A DNA stretch of 64,000 nucleotides from JAYZDF01 sp036337945 (GTDB taxonomy: Bacteria > Myxococcota > Kuafuiibacteriia > Kuafuiibacteriales > Kuafuiibacteriaceae), in NCBI GenBank assembly GCA_036337945.1, contig JAYZDF010000091.1, positions 32,900 through 96,899 of the forward strand, given 5' to 3'. How positions within the stretch are numbered: the first letter of the stretch is position 1; each line of letters starts with the position of its first letter. The translations under genes and the position numbers were made by a program. Below the pieces are notes generated by a model. The model ran no database searches. It was not told the DNA's origin and was given only the letters and a program-made list of their open reading frames with translations. Positions 25,344 to 34,350 of this stretch are shown in pieces.

Positions 25344-27253
25344 CGCCGTTTGCTTTTGCGCTTCTTTCTTAGCCTTATCTTCGTCTCTTGAGCTCGTGTG
25401 ATATCTATAACCATGTTTCTTCTGTATTTCCCTCTAACAACCTGAACACGGTGCTCACCTGTTTTTATCTTATACTTTATCAGTGGTAGTCTTTTGCGAA
25501 TACGTTTGCTGTTGATGATTACCCGCGCGCCCTTTGGACCGAAAATAGTGAGCGTACCATAGAAGACTTCCGGTTGTTTTGGTTTGATAGCAACGTCTGC
25601 AGAAGTTGTCACGGCATCGTTGATAGTTGTAGTTTGACCAATCGGAGTCGGCTCAATGACGAGCGGACGAATTTCAGCAGTTTCTTCGGGTTGAGCTAGT
25701 GCTTGCTGCTCTTTCAAAATTGTATTCACCGAGCGGCTTTTTTCTGTCGGATAGGTGGATTGGGTCCTTTGTTTCGAATCGGTCACCACGAGTGTTATGA
25801 TGACACCCAAGGCTAGACCCAATCCGAACGTAGCGAATAATACTGGCCAGATCCTTTGCAATTGAGACCAAATGCTTTTGTTCAAGTCTGGTGGTTCGAA
25901 TGTTCTTTCAGAAAGACTCGAAGCAGGCGAAAGAGAGTCTGCGCTGGGTGACCTCGTTTTATTTAGCTCAATTGCAACGTGTGTTTCGGCCTCAGGAGGC
26001 AACGTGGACTGTATCAGGTGTTCATTTTCTCTGGCAGTGACTTTGGGAACAACAAGTGCCGCGTTAGCAAAGGACTTATCGGTGTCTTCTGATATTTCTT
26101 CTAGCTCGGATTTTACCAGTAAGGCTTTTGGGTCCATCGGGGTGCTAACAGGAACTTCCTCCCACGCTTCGGAATGCCCGGAGAAAAGATCTTGAAGATA
26201 GGTTCCCAGCTTTTCTTTTGAGAAATGAAGTCCGGCGGAATCCCTCGCAGTCTCCAGCTCTTGCCGGAATTTCTGAGCCGACTCGAATCGCTTCTTCGGG
26301 TTTGTAGATAGAGCCTTTTCGATGACACTCGCAATAGGTTGGTGGTTACGATGCAGCAAATTGTCTACCTTTGTTCTCTTTCCATTCACAATGGCGTGGA
26401 GAACTTGATGAACATTCGGCGCATCAAATAATGGCTTGCCTTGAATCATCTCAGCGCAGACGCAAGCGCATGCAAACAAGTCCGAGCGAGGAGTAGCAGG
26501 CTCGCCTACGATTTGCTCCGGGGCTAAATATCTAGCCTTACCTTTCACGATTCCTACCGTGGTAGAAACTCGCGACATCTGAGACTTCGATATTCCAAAA
26601 TCTGTAATTTTTACATCGCCTGTAAACGAAATGATCACGTTACCTGGCGTCAAATCGCGGTGAACCAATTTCAATGGATTTCCGTCTTCTAAAGTGGCGT
26701 TATGCACATGGTCGAGACCGCGAAGCAGCTCGATTGTTATGAACAACATGACTTCGATCGGAACGGGTTCTTGCTTGCTTACCGCTTGGCTAAGTAATTG
26801 GTCGATGTTGCGTCCATGAATGTACTCCATGGCAAGGCAAGGTTGCTCATCGATGATAGGTTCATCCACGATCGAAACAATATTTGGGTGATCAAGTCGA
26901 TGCATGACTTCAGCTTCAGCTCGAAACATCGCGAGTTGCTCGCTGCGATGCCGAAGCTGAGCAAGTAGTCGTTTGATGATAACTTTCTCGAGAGGATGTC
27001 CGGCTCGAGAGCGATTCGCCAAAAAGATTTCACCCATTCCGCCTCGCGCAATACCCGCAATAAGTTCGTATTTAGTCTGCTCTTGTCCGACACCTTGAGC
27101 GCCCACGACCAGGGGCTTCGCCGGAAGTTCCACCTCTTCGATGCTTAGGATGTCTTCGTCGGGATTCTCAGGGATATTTACAGGTGGTTCACTTGGTGGA
27201 TTTGAATCACCGGACATATGCCAGGAGTTTAGCGTAAGCAGGCCGTTTTGCAC
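25340..27253 (-). CDS. Membrane-anchored Ser/Thr protein kinase with PEGA-like C-terminal domain
   Basis: A 637-residue Hanks-type kinase. The cytoplasmic kinase domain (about residues 60-345) has a glycine loop GIARGGMGEIF, the lysine in VIIKRLL, HRDLTPGN (about 197-204), DFGISKS (about 217) and YLAPEQI. A linker leads to one transmembrane helix (about 470-495, LFATFGLGLALGVIITLVV), and the periplasmic end (about 555-637) has a PEGA-like beta domain (GPKGARVIINSKRI) and a very basic tail. The start may be GTG 27253 or ATG 27217; neither has a clear Shine-Dalgarno. It is a plausible source of the phosphothreonines read by the FHA proteins nearby. Confidence 0.92.
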   Translation of the reverse strand: MQNGLLTLNSWHMSGDSNPPSEPPVNIPENPDEDILSIEEVELPAKPLVVGAQGVGQEQTKYELIAGIARGGMGEIFLANRSRAGHPLEKVIIKRLLAQLRHRSEQLAMFRAEAEVMHRLDHPNIVSIVDEPIIDEQPCLAMEYIHGRNIDQLLSQAVSKQEPVPIEVMLFITIELLRGLDHVHNATLEDGNPLKLVHRDLTPGNVIISFTGDVKITDFGISKSQMSRVSTTVGIVKGKARYLAPEQIVGEPATPRSDLFACACVCAEMIQGKPLFDAPNVHQVLHAIVNGKRTKVDNLLHRNHQPIASVIEKALSTNPKKRFESAQKFRQELETARDSAGLHFSKEKLGTYLQDLFSGHSEAWEEVPVSTPMDPKALLVKSELEEISEDTDKSFANAALVVPKVTARENEHLIQSTLPPEAETHVAIELNKTRSPSADSLSPASSLSERTFEPPDLNKSIWSQLQRIWPVLFATFGLGLALGVIITLVVTDSKQRTQSTYPTEKSRSVNTILKEQQALAQPEETAEIRPLVIEPTPIGQTTTINDAVTTSADVAIKPKQPEVFYGTLTIFGPKGARVIINSKRIRKRLPLIKYKIKTGEHRVQVVRGKYRRNMVIDITRAQETKIRLRKKRKSKRR

Positions 27254-27281
27254 TATTCAAGGACCAATTTGTGCCTTGTTT

Positions 27282-27287
27282 TATAAT
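27282..27287. promoter_or_regulatory. TATAAT box between kinase and thiolase genes
   Basis: A perfect TATAAT lies at 27282-27287 within ATTATAA-like sequence that also gives TATAAA on the minus strand. It could serve the thiolase operon (start 27381) or the kinase gene. No good -35 is present at 16-18 bp on either strand. Confidence 0.3.
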
Positions 27288-27380
27288 GCCTAATGTAAAT
27301 TTTTCGTAGAAATGTGCTTGATGTGAACCAAGCTGCCGGTTTGCTTTGCATTTCTCGACTTGTCTGACTAAGTTCCCTAC

Positions 27381-28571
27381 ATGCGTTCAATTCAATCTGA
27401 CATTGTTTTTCTGTCTGCCCGCCGGACTGCGTTTGGAACTTTTGGGGGAACTCTGAAGAAACATACCGCTACGGATCTTGCTGTTATTTCAGCCGAAGCA
27501 GCTTTGGCAGAGTCCGGAATCGCACCAGAGGCGATCGATCACGTGGTTTTTGGCAACGTGGCGCAAACATCTCCCGACGCGATTTACCTCGCGCGTCACG
27601 TTGGATTGAGAGCCGGTCTGCCTGAAGCAGTGCCTGCGCTTACAGTGAACCGACTATGTGGTTCAGGTTTCCAGGCTATAATTACTGGCGCAGAACAGAT
27701 TCTCACTGGGCAAGCCCAGTCGGTGCTAGTGGGGGGTACAGAGTCCATGAGCCAGGCGCCGCATATCATCCGAGGTGCTCGTTGGGGCATCCCGCTTGGA
27801 AAAAGCGATATGGAAGACTCTTTGTGGAGCTCACTCACCGATAGCTATACCAAGATGCCTATGGCCATTACCGCGGAAAACTTAGCCGAAAAGTATGGAT
27901 TTACCCAGGATGAAGTAGACACCTATTCTGTCGAGTCGCAACGTCGCTTCGGGGAAGCTCAGAAGGGGGGATATTTTGACGCCGAAATTTGCGATGTCGT
28001 GATCAAGAGCCGCAAAGGCGAGAAAGTTTTCAACGTTGATGAGCATGCACGTCCAGAAACGACTCTTGAGGGCCTCAAGAAACTTCCTAAAGTCTTCAAG
28101 AAAGACGGTGTCATTCATGCGGGGGCAGCATCGGGTTTTTGTGATGGCGCGTCTGCTTTGGTGATGTGTACCGCGGAATTCGCGGAAAAAAACGGCCACA
28201 AACCTATCGCACGTCTGATCAATTGGGGCGTGTCTGGATGTGATCCAAAAATTATGGGTATCGGTCCTGTTCCTGCCACTCAAAGGTGCCTTCAACGCAG
28301 TGAAAGTAAAATTGAAGATTATGACTTATTTGAAGTCAATGAAGCGTTCGCACCTCAGGTCATGGCCTGCATCAAAGAACTCAATCTTCCGAAAGAGAAA
28401 ACGAATGTAAATGGTGGTGCGATTGCAGTTGGACATCCGTTGGGTGCTTCGGGTGCTCGGATCACGGCGCACCTGATTCACGAACTACGAAGAAGAGGTC
28501 AACGTTACGGGCTTGGCTCCGCCTGCATTGGTGGAGGACAAGGAATCGCTCTGAGTGTGGAGGCATTATAA
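27381..28571 (+). CDS. Acetyl-CoA C-acyltransferase (thiolase)
   Basis: A 396-residue thiolase. The nucleophilic Cys is in NRLCGSGFQ (residue 93), the His in NGGAIAVGHPLGASG (about 345-358) and the second Cys in GSACIGGGQG (about 382). It could cleave 3-ketoacyl-CoA in beta-oxidation (FadA type) or condense acetyl-CoA (AtoB/PhaA type); sequence alone does not decide. The next gene starts 2 bp after its stop, so they form an operon. A thiolase could complete the lower benzoyl-CoA pathway (3-oxoadipyl-CoA cleavage) or work with the FadB/FadJ-like enzyme at the right edge. Confidence 0.95.
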   Translation: MRSIQSDIVFLSARRTAFGTFGGTLKKHTATDLAVISAEAALAESGIAPEAIDHVVFGNVAQTSPDAIYLARHVGLRAGLPEAVPALTVNRLCGSGFQAIITGAEQILTGQAQSVLVGGTESMSQAPHIIRGARWGIPLGKSDMEDSLWSSLTDSYTKMPMAITAENLAEKYGFTQDEVDTYSVESQRRFGEAQKGGYFDAEICDVVIKSRKGEKVFNVDEHARPETTLEGLKKLPKVFKKDGVIHAGAASGFCDGASALVMCTAEFAEKNGHKPIARLINWGVSGCDPKIMGIGPVPATQRCLQRSESKIEDYDLFEVNEAFAPQVMACIKELNLPKEKTNVNGGAIAVGHPLGASGARITAHLIHELRRRGQRYGLGSACIGGGQGIALSVEAL

Positions 28572-28573
28572 TC

Positions 28574-29812
28574 ATGACCGGCAGTGAGATGATCTACGAC
28601 TGGAATGAAATCAAAAAGCGCGGGCCGCTTACGCGAAAACCAATAGAATTTGACGACGAAACGTTGCGCGATGGTATTCAATCACCGTCCGTAGCAGACC
28701 CATCGATCGATGATAAAATAGAGATTTTACATCTTCAGAATTCACTCGGCATAACGACCAGCGATATTGGGCTGCCTGGCGCTGGCCCTCGAGCACGCGA
28801 AGATGTGATGCGCTTAGCAAAAGAGATTGTTGACGCGAAACTAGATATTCAAGCGAACTGTGCTTGTAGAACAGTTGTTCAAGATATCCAGCCTATCGTC
28901 GAAGTCAGCCAGGCCGTTGGCCTTCCCATTGAAGTCTACACCTTCATTGGCTCATCTCCAATTCGGCAATATGTCGAGCACTGGGACGTCGACCATATTT
29001 TAAAGACCAGCGAAAAGGCTATTTCCTTCGCGGTTAAGGAAGGCTGCGATGTTGCCTACGTTACTGAAGATACAACGCGCTCACGCCCAGACCACTTAGA
29101 CCGGTTGTTTCGACACGCGATTGATTTAGGTGTAAAGCGGCTCGTGATTTGCGATACGGTGGGGCACTCTACACCTGATGGAATAGCGAACATCATTGAC
29201 TGGACGCGAAATCTTATCGATGGCACCGGCGCTGATGTGAAAATTGACTGGCACGGTCACAACGACAGAGGACTTGGTGTCACGAATGTCCTTCATGCGA
29301 TTGAAGCTGGTGCAGACCGTGTTCATGGGACGTGTCTTGGTATCGGTGAGCGTGTAGGGAACGCAGCGCTCGATCAGGTCTTGATGAACCTGAAACTTCT
29401 GGGGGCTATCGATAATGACCTCACCGACTTAGTGCAGTACTGTCGAACCGTTTCTCGCGCTTGCCATTGGCCTATCTCTAAAAACTATCCTTTAGCTGGT
29501 GCAGACGCTTTTCGAACAGCGACAGGAGTTCACGCGTCAGCCATCATTAAAGCGATTGAAATGAATGACACTTGGCTTGCCGATCGCGTCTACTCTGGGG
29601 TGCCAGCGGGATTGTTCGGAAAGGCCCAAGAAATTGAAATAGGTCCAATGAGTGGCAAATCAAACGTAAAGCATTGGCTAAACGTGCATCGTTTTGATTA
29701 TGACGAGGACGTGGCGACGGCAATTTTAGCAAAAGCTAAGTCATCTGCGCGAACGCTGGAAGATGAAGAAATAAGAGCGCTGGTCATGTCAACGCAAGCG
29801 CCGGCTTCTTAG
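28574..29812 (+). CDS. LeuA-family (2-isopropylmalate/homocitrate synthase-like) enzyme
   Basis: A 412-residue DRE-TIM metallolyase. Seen are DETLRDGIQSP (residues 28-38), the metal site HGHNDRG (about 227-233) and GIGERVGNAALDQVL (about 256-270), the LeuA/NifV group. It lacks the C-terminal regulatory LeuA dimer domain of full-length 2-isopropylmalate synthases (about 510 residues). It would condense an acyl-CoA with a 2-oxo acid. The thiolase gene 2 bp upstream is an odd partner for leucine synthesis and suggests another acyl-CoA-derived substrate. The start may be ATG 28574, with GGAGG 10 nt upstream, or ATG 28589. Confidence 0.88.
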   Translation: MTGSEMIYDWNEIKKRGPLTRKPIEFDDETLRDGIQSPSVADPSIDDKIEILHLQNSLGITTSDIGLPGAGPRAREDVMRLAKEIVDAKLDIQANCACRTVVQDIQPIVEVSQAVGLPIEVYTFIGSSPIRQYVEHWDVDHILKTSEKAISFAVKEGCDVAYVTEDTTRSRPDHLDRLFRHAIDLGVKRLVICDTVGHSTPDGIANIIDWTRNLIDGTGADVKIDWHGHNDRGLGVTNVLHAIEAGADRVHGTCLGIGERVGNAALDQVLMNLKLLGAIDNDLTDLVQYCRTVSRACHWPISKNYPLAGADAFRTATGVHASAIIKAIEMNDTWLADRVYSGVPAGLFGKAQEIEIGPMSGKSNVKHWLNVHRFDYDEDVATAILAKAKSSARTLEDEEIRALVMSTQAPAS

Positions 29813-29852
29813 CAATCTTAGCAGCATTACTGGTTCATGGAGCAGTGAGGAA

Positions 29853-30710
29853 ATGAAACCGAATACGTTCATGATTGCGTCCTTATGTTGCGCATTATTT
29901 CTGACTGCGCCGACGACGGCGGATTCGTTTGAATGTACTCGCACAAAGAATTACGATTTTGTTTCTCTTCGGTGGGAACAAGCCGCTCCTATTAAGCTTG
30001 CCGTCCGTGCGAACCCGAATCGACGAACCGATATCGTTCTTCTCGAAAATGCAATCGCTGCGAGTCTTAATTCGTGGTCGGAGCCAAGCTGCTCGAGTTT
30101 GGACTTTGAATATATCGGAGAAGTATCAGCGGATCGGCCTTTATCGGAAGTCAGCCAAGTGATTTCAATCTCTGAAGATTGGCAGGCCGACGATAGCGTT
30201 GTTGGGCTCACGACGATGACCTATACCGATAAGACGGGCTTGATTCGATATGGCAAAATTGAGCTCAATGAAGTCGACTTCGTTTTTATTGACGCGCTCC
30301 CAGACGGAGCTTGTACGTTTAGCAGGCAGTATGATTTGCAGTCGGTGCTCACTCACGAAATCGGGCACTTGATTGGCCTTGCTCATCTGAGTGTTGAAGA
30401 TGCACTTCTCAGAGAGGAGCTGGGAGAAGATCCCGCCACGATGTCTCGAGCTGTGGACAGTTGTACAATCGACTTTCGAACATTAGAGGCTGATGACCTT
30501 GAGGCGGCGTGTTACGTGTATCCAGCAGGACAAAATTCAAGAAGTTGTGCGACTTTACCACTACAGCAGACTCCGTTTGCGACAAATGAACCTTTTAGTT
30601 GCCAAGCCCTCGGCTCCAATAGCCCCGGAGAGGCATTTATATATATCGCACTGATTCTGTTTGGCATCTTGAGCCGCATGCGAAGCCGAGATAGACTCTC
30701 CACGGACTAA
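29853..30710 (+). CDS. Secreted matrixin-like zinc metalloprotease with C-terminal anchor
   Basis: A 285-residue protein with a signal peptide (about residues 1-24). The zinc site HEIGHLIGLAH (residues 168-178) follows the HExxHxxGxxH pattern of metzincins (M10/M12-like). A Met-turn may lie in ATMSRAVDSC. The C-terminus ends in a hydrophobic helix (about 258-276) followed by RMRSR, similar in plan to MYXO-CTERM surface-sorting tails. The catalytic domain is short, as in many myxobacterial matrixins, and there is no long propeptide. The start has GTGAGGAA directly upstream. It is not obviously in an operon. Confidence 0.85.
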   Translation: MKPNTFMIASLCCALFLTAPTTADSFECTRTKNYDFVSLRWEQAAPIKLAVRANPNRRTDIVLLENAIAASLNSWSEPSCSSLDFEYIGEVSADRPLSEVSQVISISEDWQADDSVVGLTTMTYTDKTGLIRYGKIELNEVDFVFIDALPDGACTFSRQYDLQSVLTHEIGHLIGLAHLSVEDALLREELGEDPATMSRAVDSCTIDFRTLEADDLEAACYVYPAGQNSRSCATLPLQQTPFATNEPFSCQALGSNSPGEAFIYIALILFGILSRMRSRDRLSTD

Positions 30711-30764
30711 GTTTTGGTCACGGACGGTTTGTCGTGTTGATCAAGACAATTTGGATGGGTCATT

Positions 30765-32411
30765 TTGCTTAGTAATCCACGAATGCTCGAAATCGCTCAA
30801 GCTGGAATAGCGGAAGCTGTTCGGCGAGGCGCAATATACGTCGATGTTAGATTGGAGGATACTGATTCCGAAGACATCATTATCCGCGATGGAAAAATGC
30901 TCGTTAATCATCGAGCGAGAGAGCAGGGCTTAGGTATAAGAGTTCTTGCTAATGGAGCCTGGGGATTTTCAGCGATTTCCGAACCAAACTTGCATGACGT
31001 TACAGTAGCTGCGCGTCGAGCGGTTGAGCTGGCGAAGACCGCGGCAATCGTCCAAGTTCAGCCTGTTTCGTTGGTGCATGAATCGCCTCACTGCGGCATT
31101 TTTCGAACGCGAATCGACAGGAACCCTCTGTCCGTAAGTTTAGAAGAAAAATTGGCATTTCTAAACGAGATAGATGGCAAAGTATCAGCGGTTAAGAAGA
31201 TTGAACGAGCGAGGCTCAAGTTTCGAGCCACTCAACGCAGAAAGCTTTTCGTTAGCTCCGAAGGTAGTGAAATTTCCCAGGATTTGATCCATGTCAATCT
31301 TCAGCTTGATCTGTGGGCTTCGTCTTTATCAACAACCCTATCGTTACCGACTTTCAAAGATACAGGGTTTGGATTATCTGCCTCTGGCTGGGATACATTA
31401 GACCAAAAGGTGATCATCGATCACGCCATTGATAGGGCGTCTATCGTGGTTGAATCGGATAGCGCGGAACAAGTAGCGATCGAGAATACTGAAATCATTT
31501 TTGACGCTGAAGCCACTGCCGCTTTGATTGCTGGAACGTGTGGTCCCGCTGTTGAGCTGGATGGAGTTCTCGGCGCTGAACGGTCTCGAAATGGTCAAGC
31601 ATTTCTCACTCCAGATAAGCTTGGTTCTTACGCCTACGCGAGTAATCTAGTCAATTTATACTCGGATTCAACGATTGAAGGAGCCGCGGGATCATTTGGT
31701 TTTGACGATGAGGGAGTTGAAGCCCAGAGGGTCAATTTGGTCGAAAATGGTCGATTCGCCGGTTATGTTTGTAGCCGTGAAACAGCTCGCCGGATGGGGC
31801 TCAACCGTTCAACCGGAGGGATGCGAGCCGCATCCTGGAGGCATTTACCTATCATCCGAGCCGCAAATCTCGGTCTTGCGCCGGGAGATGCTGATAGCCT
31901 AGAAAGTATGATCGCGGACACAAAAGACGGAGTTCTATTAGAAGGACCGTGTTTGATGTCTAATGATCGTGGTCGAGATAATTTCGAGTTGGTTGCAATC
32001 GGCGGATGGAGGATTGAAAATGGTGAAAAAGTGCGCCGTATCAAGAAGCCTATCCTTCGAGGAGATTCTTCGACCTTCTGGCAGCGATGTAACGCAGTTG
32101 GCAGTCAACAGACGTGGAGAACTTTCGGGCGATATACCAGCGACAAGGGCAGGCCTCAACAATCTCTGCAGCAGGCGGTTGGGACTGGTCCGACAAGGTT
32201 CGGTCCTGCATCGGTCGTCACTATGACTCCTCAATTAGAATGGATCGAAGCGATGGATGACTCAATTTTTGCTGAAAAAGACGAAGCGCAATTGAGTGCG
32301 TCTGACGCAGTAGTGCCTCCGGTAGAATATTCTCAAGATACTGATATTCCTGCCGAGGGAGAGCTTGCGACGCTCAAACCTGATCAAGAGAACACAGAGG
32401 AAACGGAATAG
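30765..32411 (+). CDS. TldD-like protein with lost metal-binding site
   Basis: A 548-residue member of the TldD/PmbA family. The N-terminal beta region (about residues 20-90) and the C-terminal domain align well with TldD. TldD normally has a zinc motif HExxxH (in E. coli HEAVGHGLEGD). Here the same place (about residues 255-266) reads AGTCGPAVELD, so both His and the Glu are absent. The C-terminal Cys ligand region (CGKEGQ in TldD) reads TSDKGRPQQ (about residue 457). It is therefore probably not a metalloprotease. The start may be TTG 30765 or ATG 30783. The following gene begins in the stop codon, and the TldE-like partner lies one gene on. Confidence 0.85.
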   Translation: MLSNPRMLEIAQAGIAEAVRRGAIYVDVRLEDTDSEDIIIRDGKMLVNHRAREQGLGIRVLANGAWGFSAISEPNLHDVTVAARRAVELAKTAAIVQVQPVSLVHESPHCGIFRTRIDRNPLSVSLEEKLAFLNEIDGKVSAVKKIERARLKFRATQRRKLFVSSEGSEISQDLIHVNLQLDLWASSLSTTLSLPTFKDTGFGLSASGWDTLDQKVIIDHAIDRASIVVESDSAEQVAIENTEIIFDAEATAALIAGTCGPAVELDGVLGAERSRNGQAFLTPDKLGSYAYASNLVNLYSDSTIEGAAGSFGFDDEGVEAQRVNLVENGRFAGYVCSRETARRMGLNRSTGGMRAASWRHLPIIRAANLGLAPGDADSLESMIADTKDGVLLEGPCLMSNDRGRDNFELVAIGGWRIENGEKVRRIKKPILRGDSSTFWQRCNAVGSQQTWRTFGRYTSDKGRPQQSLQQAVGTGPTRFGPASVVTMTPQLEWIEAMDDSIFAEKDEAQLSASDAVVPPVEYSQDTDIPAEGELATLKPDQENTEETE

Positions 32412-32998
32412 TGCGTTTCTATATCGTCACACTCGCTCTACTCTTTGTTAGTGCAGGCGTAGAGGCCTCATCTCCCCCGAACTCCTCAGACAAAGTACTA
32501 CCCAAGACTGGGTCATCAGGTTCCCGCGACCTGCGCTCAATTGAGCAATATTTTAGCGCGATCGTGAAAGAGCAACCATTTGGGAAAAAGTGGAAAGAGA
32601 TAGTCGCGAAAGGCCCCAAGCCAAAGAGTCGGGCAGGCCTTGCCGGAGCCAAATCTCATCCCTCACTGAAGTTTGATCCCATAGAGCTTCAAGAGCAGTC
32701 CCAGTATATTGCCGAAACCCCTTTCCATAAGAGGTTTGGCTGGTTGTCGCTTCGACTGCGGCAGGTCTATCGGTATGGTCGATTAAACGCAGTCCAGATT
32801 GTGATTGAGCCGATGGGTGAGTCGAAAGAAATCCGCAAGGGTCTTGAAAGTGATATCTCAAAACTCAAGCAGAAATGGTCTAAGCCGTTACAGGCTTTAG
32901 GTTTAGGCTCTACACATGAAGTCGTCTTTAACGACCTAAAGGGGCGTCCTCTCAACAAGAGCTGGGTAATTCAACTTGAGCCAGGGAGTAGTAAGTGA
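32411..32998 (+). CDS. Secreted protein of unknown function inside the tldD/tldE-like operon
   Basis: A 195-residue protein starting at GTG 32411, which shares a base with the stop of the TldD-like gene; GAGGAAACG lies upstream. The first 22 residues are a signal peptide ending near GVEASS. The mature part is basic and mixed alpha/beta, with a conserved-looking block KRFGWLSLRLRQVYRYGRLN and a Lys/Glu-rich helix. No cysteine is present in the mature protein. It overlaps the next gene by 4 bp. Its tight placement between two TldD/PmbA genes suggests it works with them. I recognise no family. Confidence 0.75.
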   Translation: MRFYIVTLALLFVSAGVEASSPPNSSDKVLPKTGSSGSRDLRSIEQYFSAIVKEQPFGKKWKEIVAKGPKPKSRAGLAGAKSHPSLKFDPIELQEQSQYIAETPFHKRFGWLSLRLRQVYRYGRLNAVQIVIEPMGESKEIRKGLESDISKLKQKWSKPLQALGLGSTHEVVFNDLKGRPLNKSWVIQLEPGSSK

Positions 32999-34350
32999 GG
33001 TCAGAAAACGAGGCAAAACGCGTTCTTGATCGAGTCATTGAGTTGTGCTCGGAATCTGCGGATCAAGTAGAGGCTTCCCTATATGGGGCGAGATTTGGAA
33101 TTACAAAATTTTCTCAAAACGTGGTCACGCAGTCGACTGACGCAAACACAGACTCTTTGCATTTGCGTCTCATCAAAAATGGCCGCGAAGGGAGTCGTTC
33201 GACGACAGATCTTACGGATATTGGAATTCGTGACGCTGTAACCTCTTTAGCGCGAGTATTGAACCATGACTCCGGTGCTAAGGAGGATCTGAGTCTTCCT
33301 AGTGAGCAGGATTACGTGGCCCAGGTCTCATTCGATCAAGCAACTGAATCAGCTAACGCATTGGACCGAATGAGTTTGGTCGGTAGTACCGTCATTCGTG
33401 CCCACGCTCATCAACTGATGGCCTCAGGTTACGTGGCAACCAGTTTTGGATGTGACCCGATGATCGCACCGAATTTTCGTGATCCGTACGCAGTGCGGAA
33501 CTCCAATGACCTTTGGGCTTACCACGGTGCGACTAACGCGGTGATGAGTGTGGGAATGGTGGACCACAGAACACATGAAGGATGGGCAAAAGCATCCTCG
33601 TTTATGCTCGCGTCCCTCAACGTTGACGGGATTGCTGAGGTGGCCGCGCAGAAAGCGTGCGCACCTGGCGAGTTGAAATCTCTGATTCCTGGAAGGTATC
33701 GATGTGTTCTTGAGCCAGCTGCGGTGAAAGCGCTTCTGGCATGTTTTGCTGAAACGTGTGGTTCTTCTCTGGCTTCTCGAGGCGCATCAATTTTTAGCGA
33801 AAATATCGGTAAAAAAGTTACATCTGAGAAGATTACAATACGCGATGACTTTAGTCATGAAGATCTGCGAGGTTGTCCATATGATGTACAGGGCGTAGCT
33901 CGAAAAATTGTGCCACTTATCGAAAAAGGTGTCCCGAAGGCAACAGTCACGTCATTTAGCTCAGCGCAACAGCTCAAAGTCGAGCCGACGGGCCATGGGT
34001 GTTTTTCTCCTGCTCGAGGGTACTACGAATCAGCCAAGTGTATCGTCATGGAAGGTGGCGAAACAAGCCTCGTAGAACTTGTAACTGATTGTCAGCAAGC
34101 AGTCCTAATAAGCAGCCTCGGTGACGTCAGATTACTTGATCCAAAAAGAATGACGATATCTGGAACGACGCGCGATGGAACCTATCTGATTCGTAACGGT
34201 CAAGTGATTGCACCTGTAGCCAAAATGAGTTTTGTCGTAAACCTGTTCGAACTATTCGATCAAGTCGAAGAACTATCCACATCAATATCCTGCGATAAAA
34301 TGGTAGTACCTGCCATTCGTGTGGCTGAGTTTGGACTCGAGCCTCTCTAA
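32995..34350 (+). CDS. TldE/PmbA-like protein
   Basis: A 451-residue TldD/PmbA-family protein starting at GTG 32995, overlapping the secreted-protein gene by 4 bp. It has the family's N-terminal strands (ASLYGARFGITKFSQNVV) and C-terminal half (GYYESAKCIVMEGGE, GTTRDGTYLIRNGQV). TldE subunits usually lack the zinc motif, and so does this one: the matching site (about residues 245-256) reads VKALLACFAETC. Together with the TldD-like gene it would form a TldDE-type heteromer in which neither subunit binds zinc in the usual way. It overlaps the next glycosyltransferase gene by 32 bp. Confidence 0.82.
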   Translation: MRSENEAKRVLDRVIELCSESADQVEASLYGARFGITKFSQNVVTQSTDANTDSLHLRLIKNGREGSRSTTDLTDIGIRDAVTSLARVLNHDSGAKEDLSLPSEQDYVAQVSFDQATESANALDRMSLVGSTVIRAHAHQLMASGYVATSFGCDPMIAPNFRDPYAVRNSNDLWAYHGATNAVMSVGMVDHRTHEGWAKASSFMLASLNVDGIAEVAAQKACAPGELKSLIPGRYRCVLEPAAVKALLACFAETCGSSLASRGASIFSENIGKKVTSEKITIRDDFSHEDLRGCPYDVQGVARKIVPLIEKGVPKATVTSFSSAQQLKVEPTGHGCFSPARGYYESAKCIVMEGGETSLVELVTDCQQAVLISSLGDVRLLDPKRMTISGTTRDGTYLIRNGQVIAPVAKMSFVVNLFELFDQVEELSTSISCDKMVVPAIRVAEFGLEPL

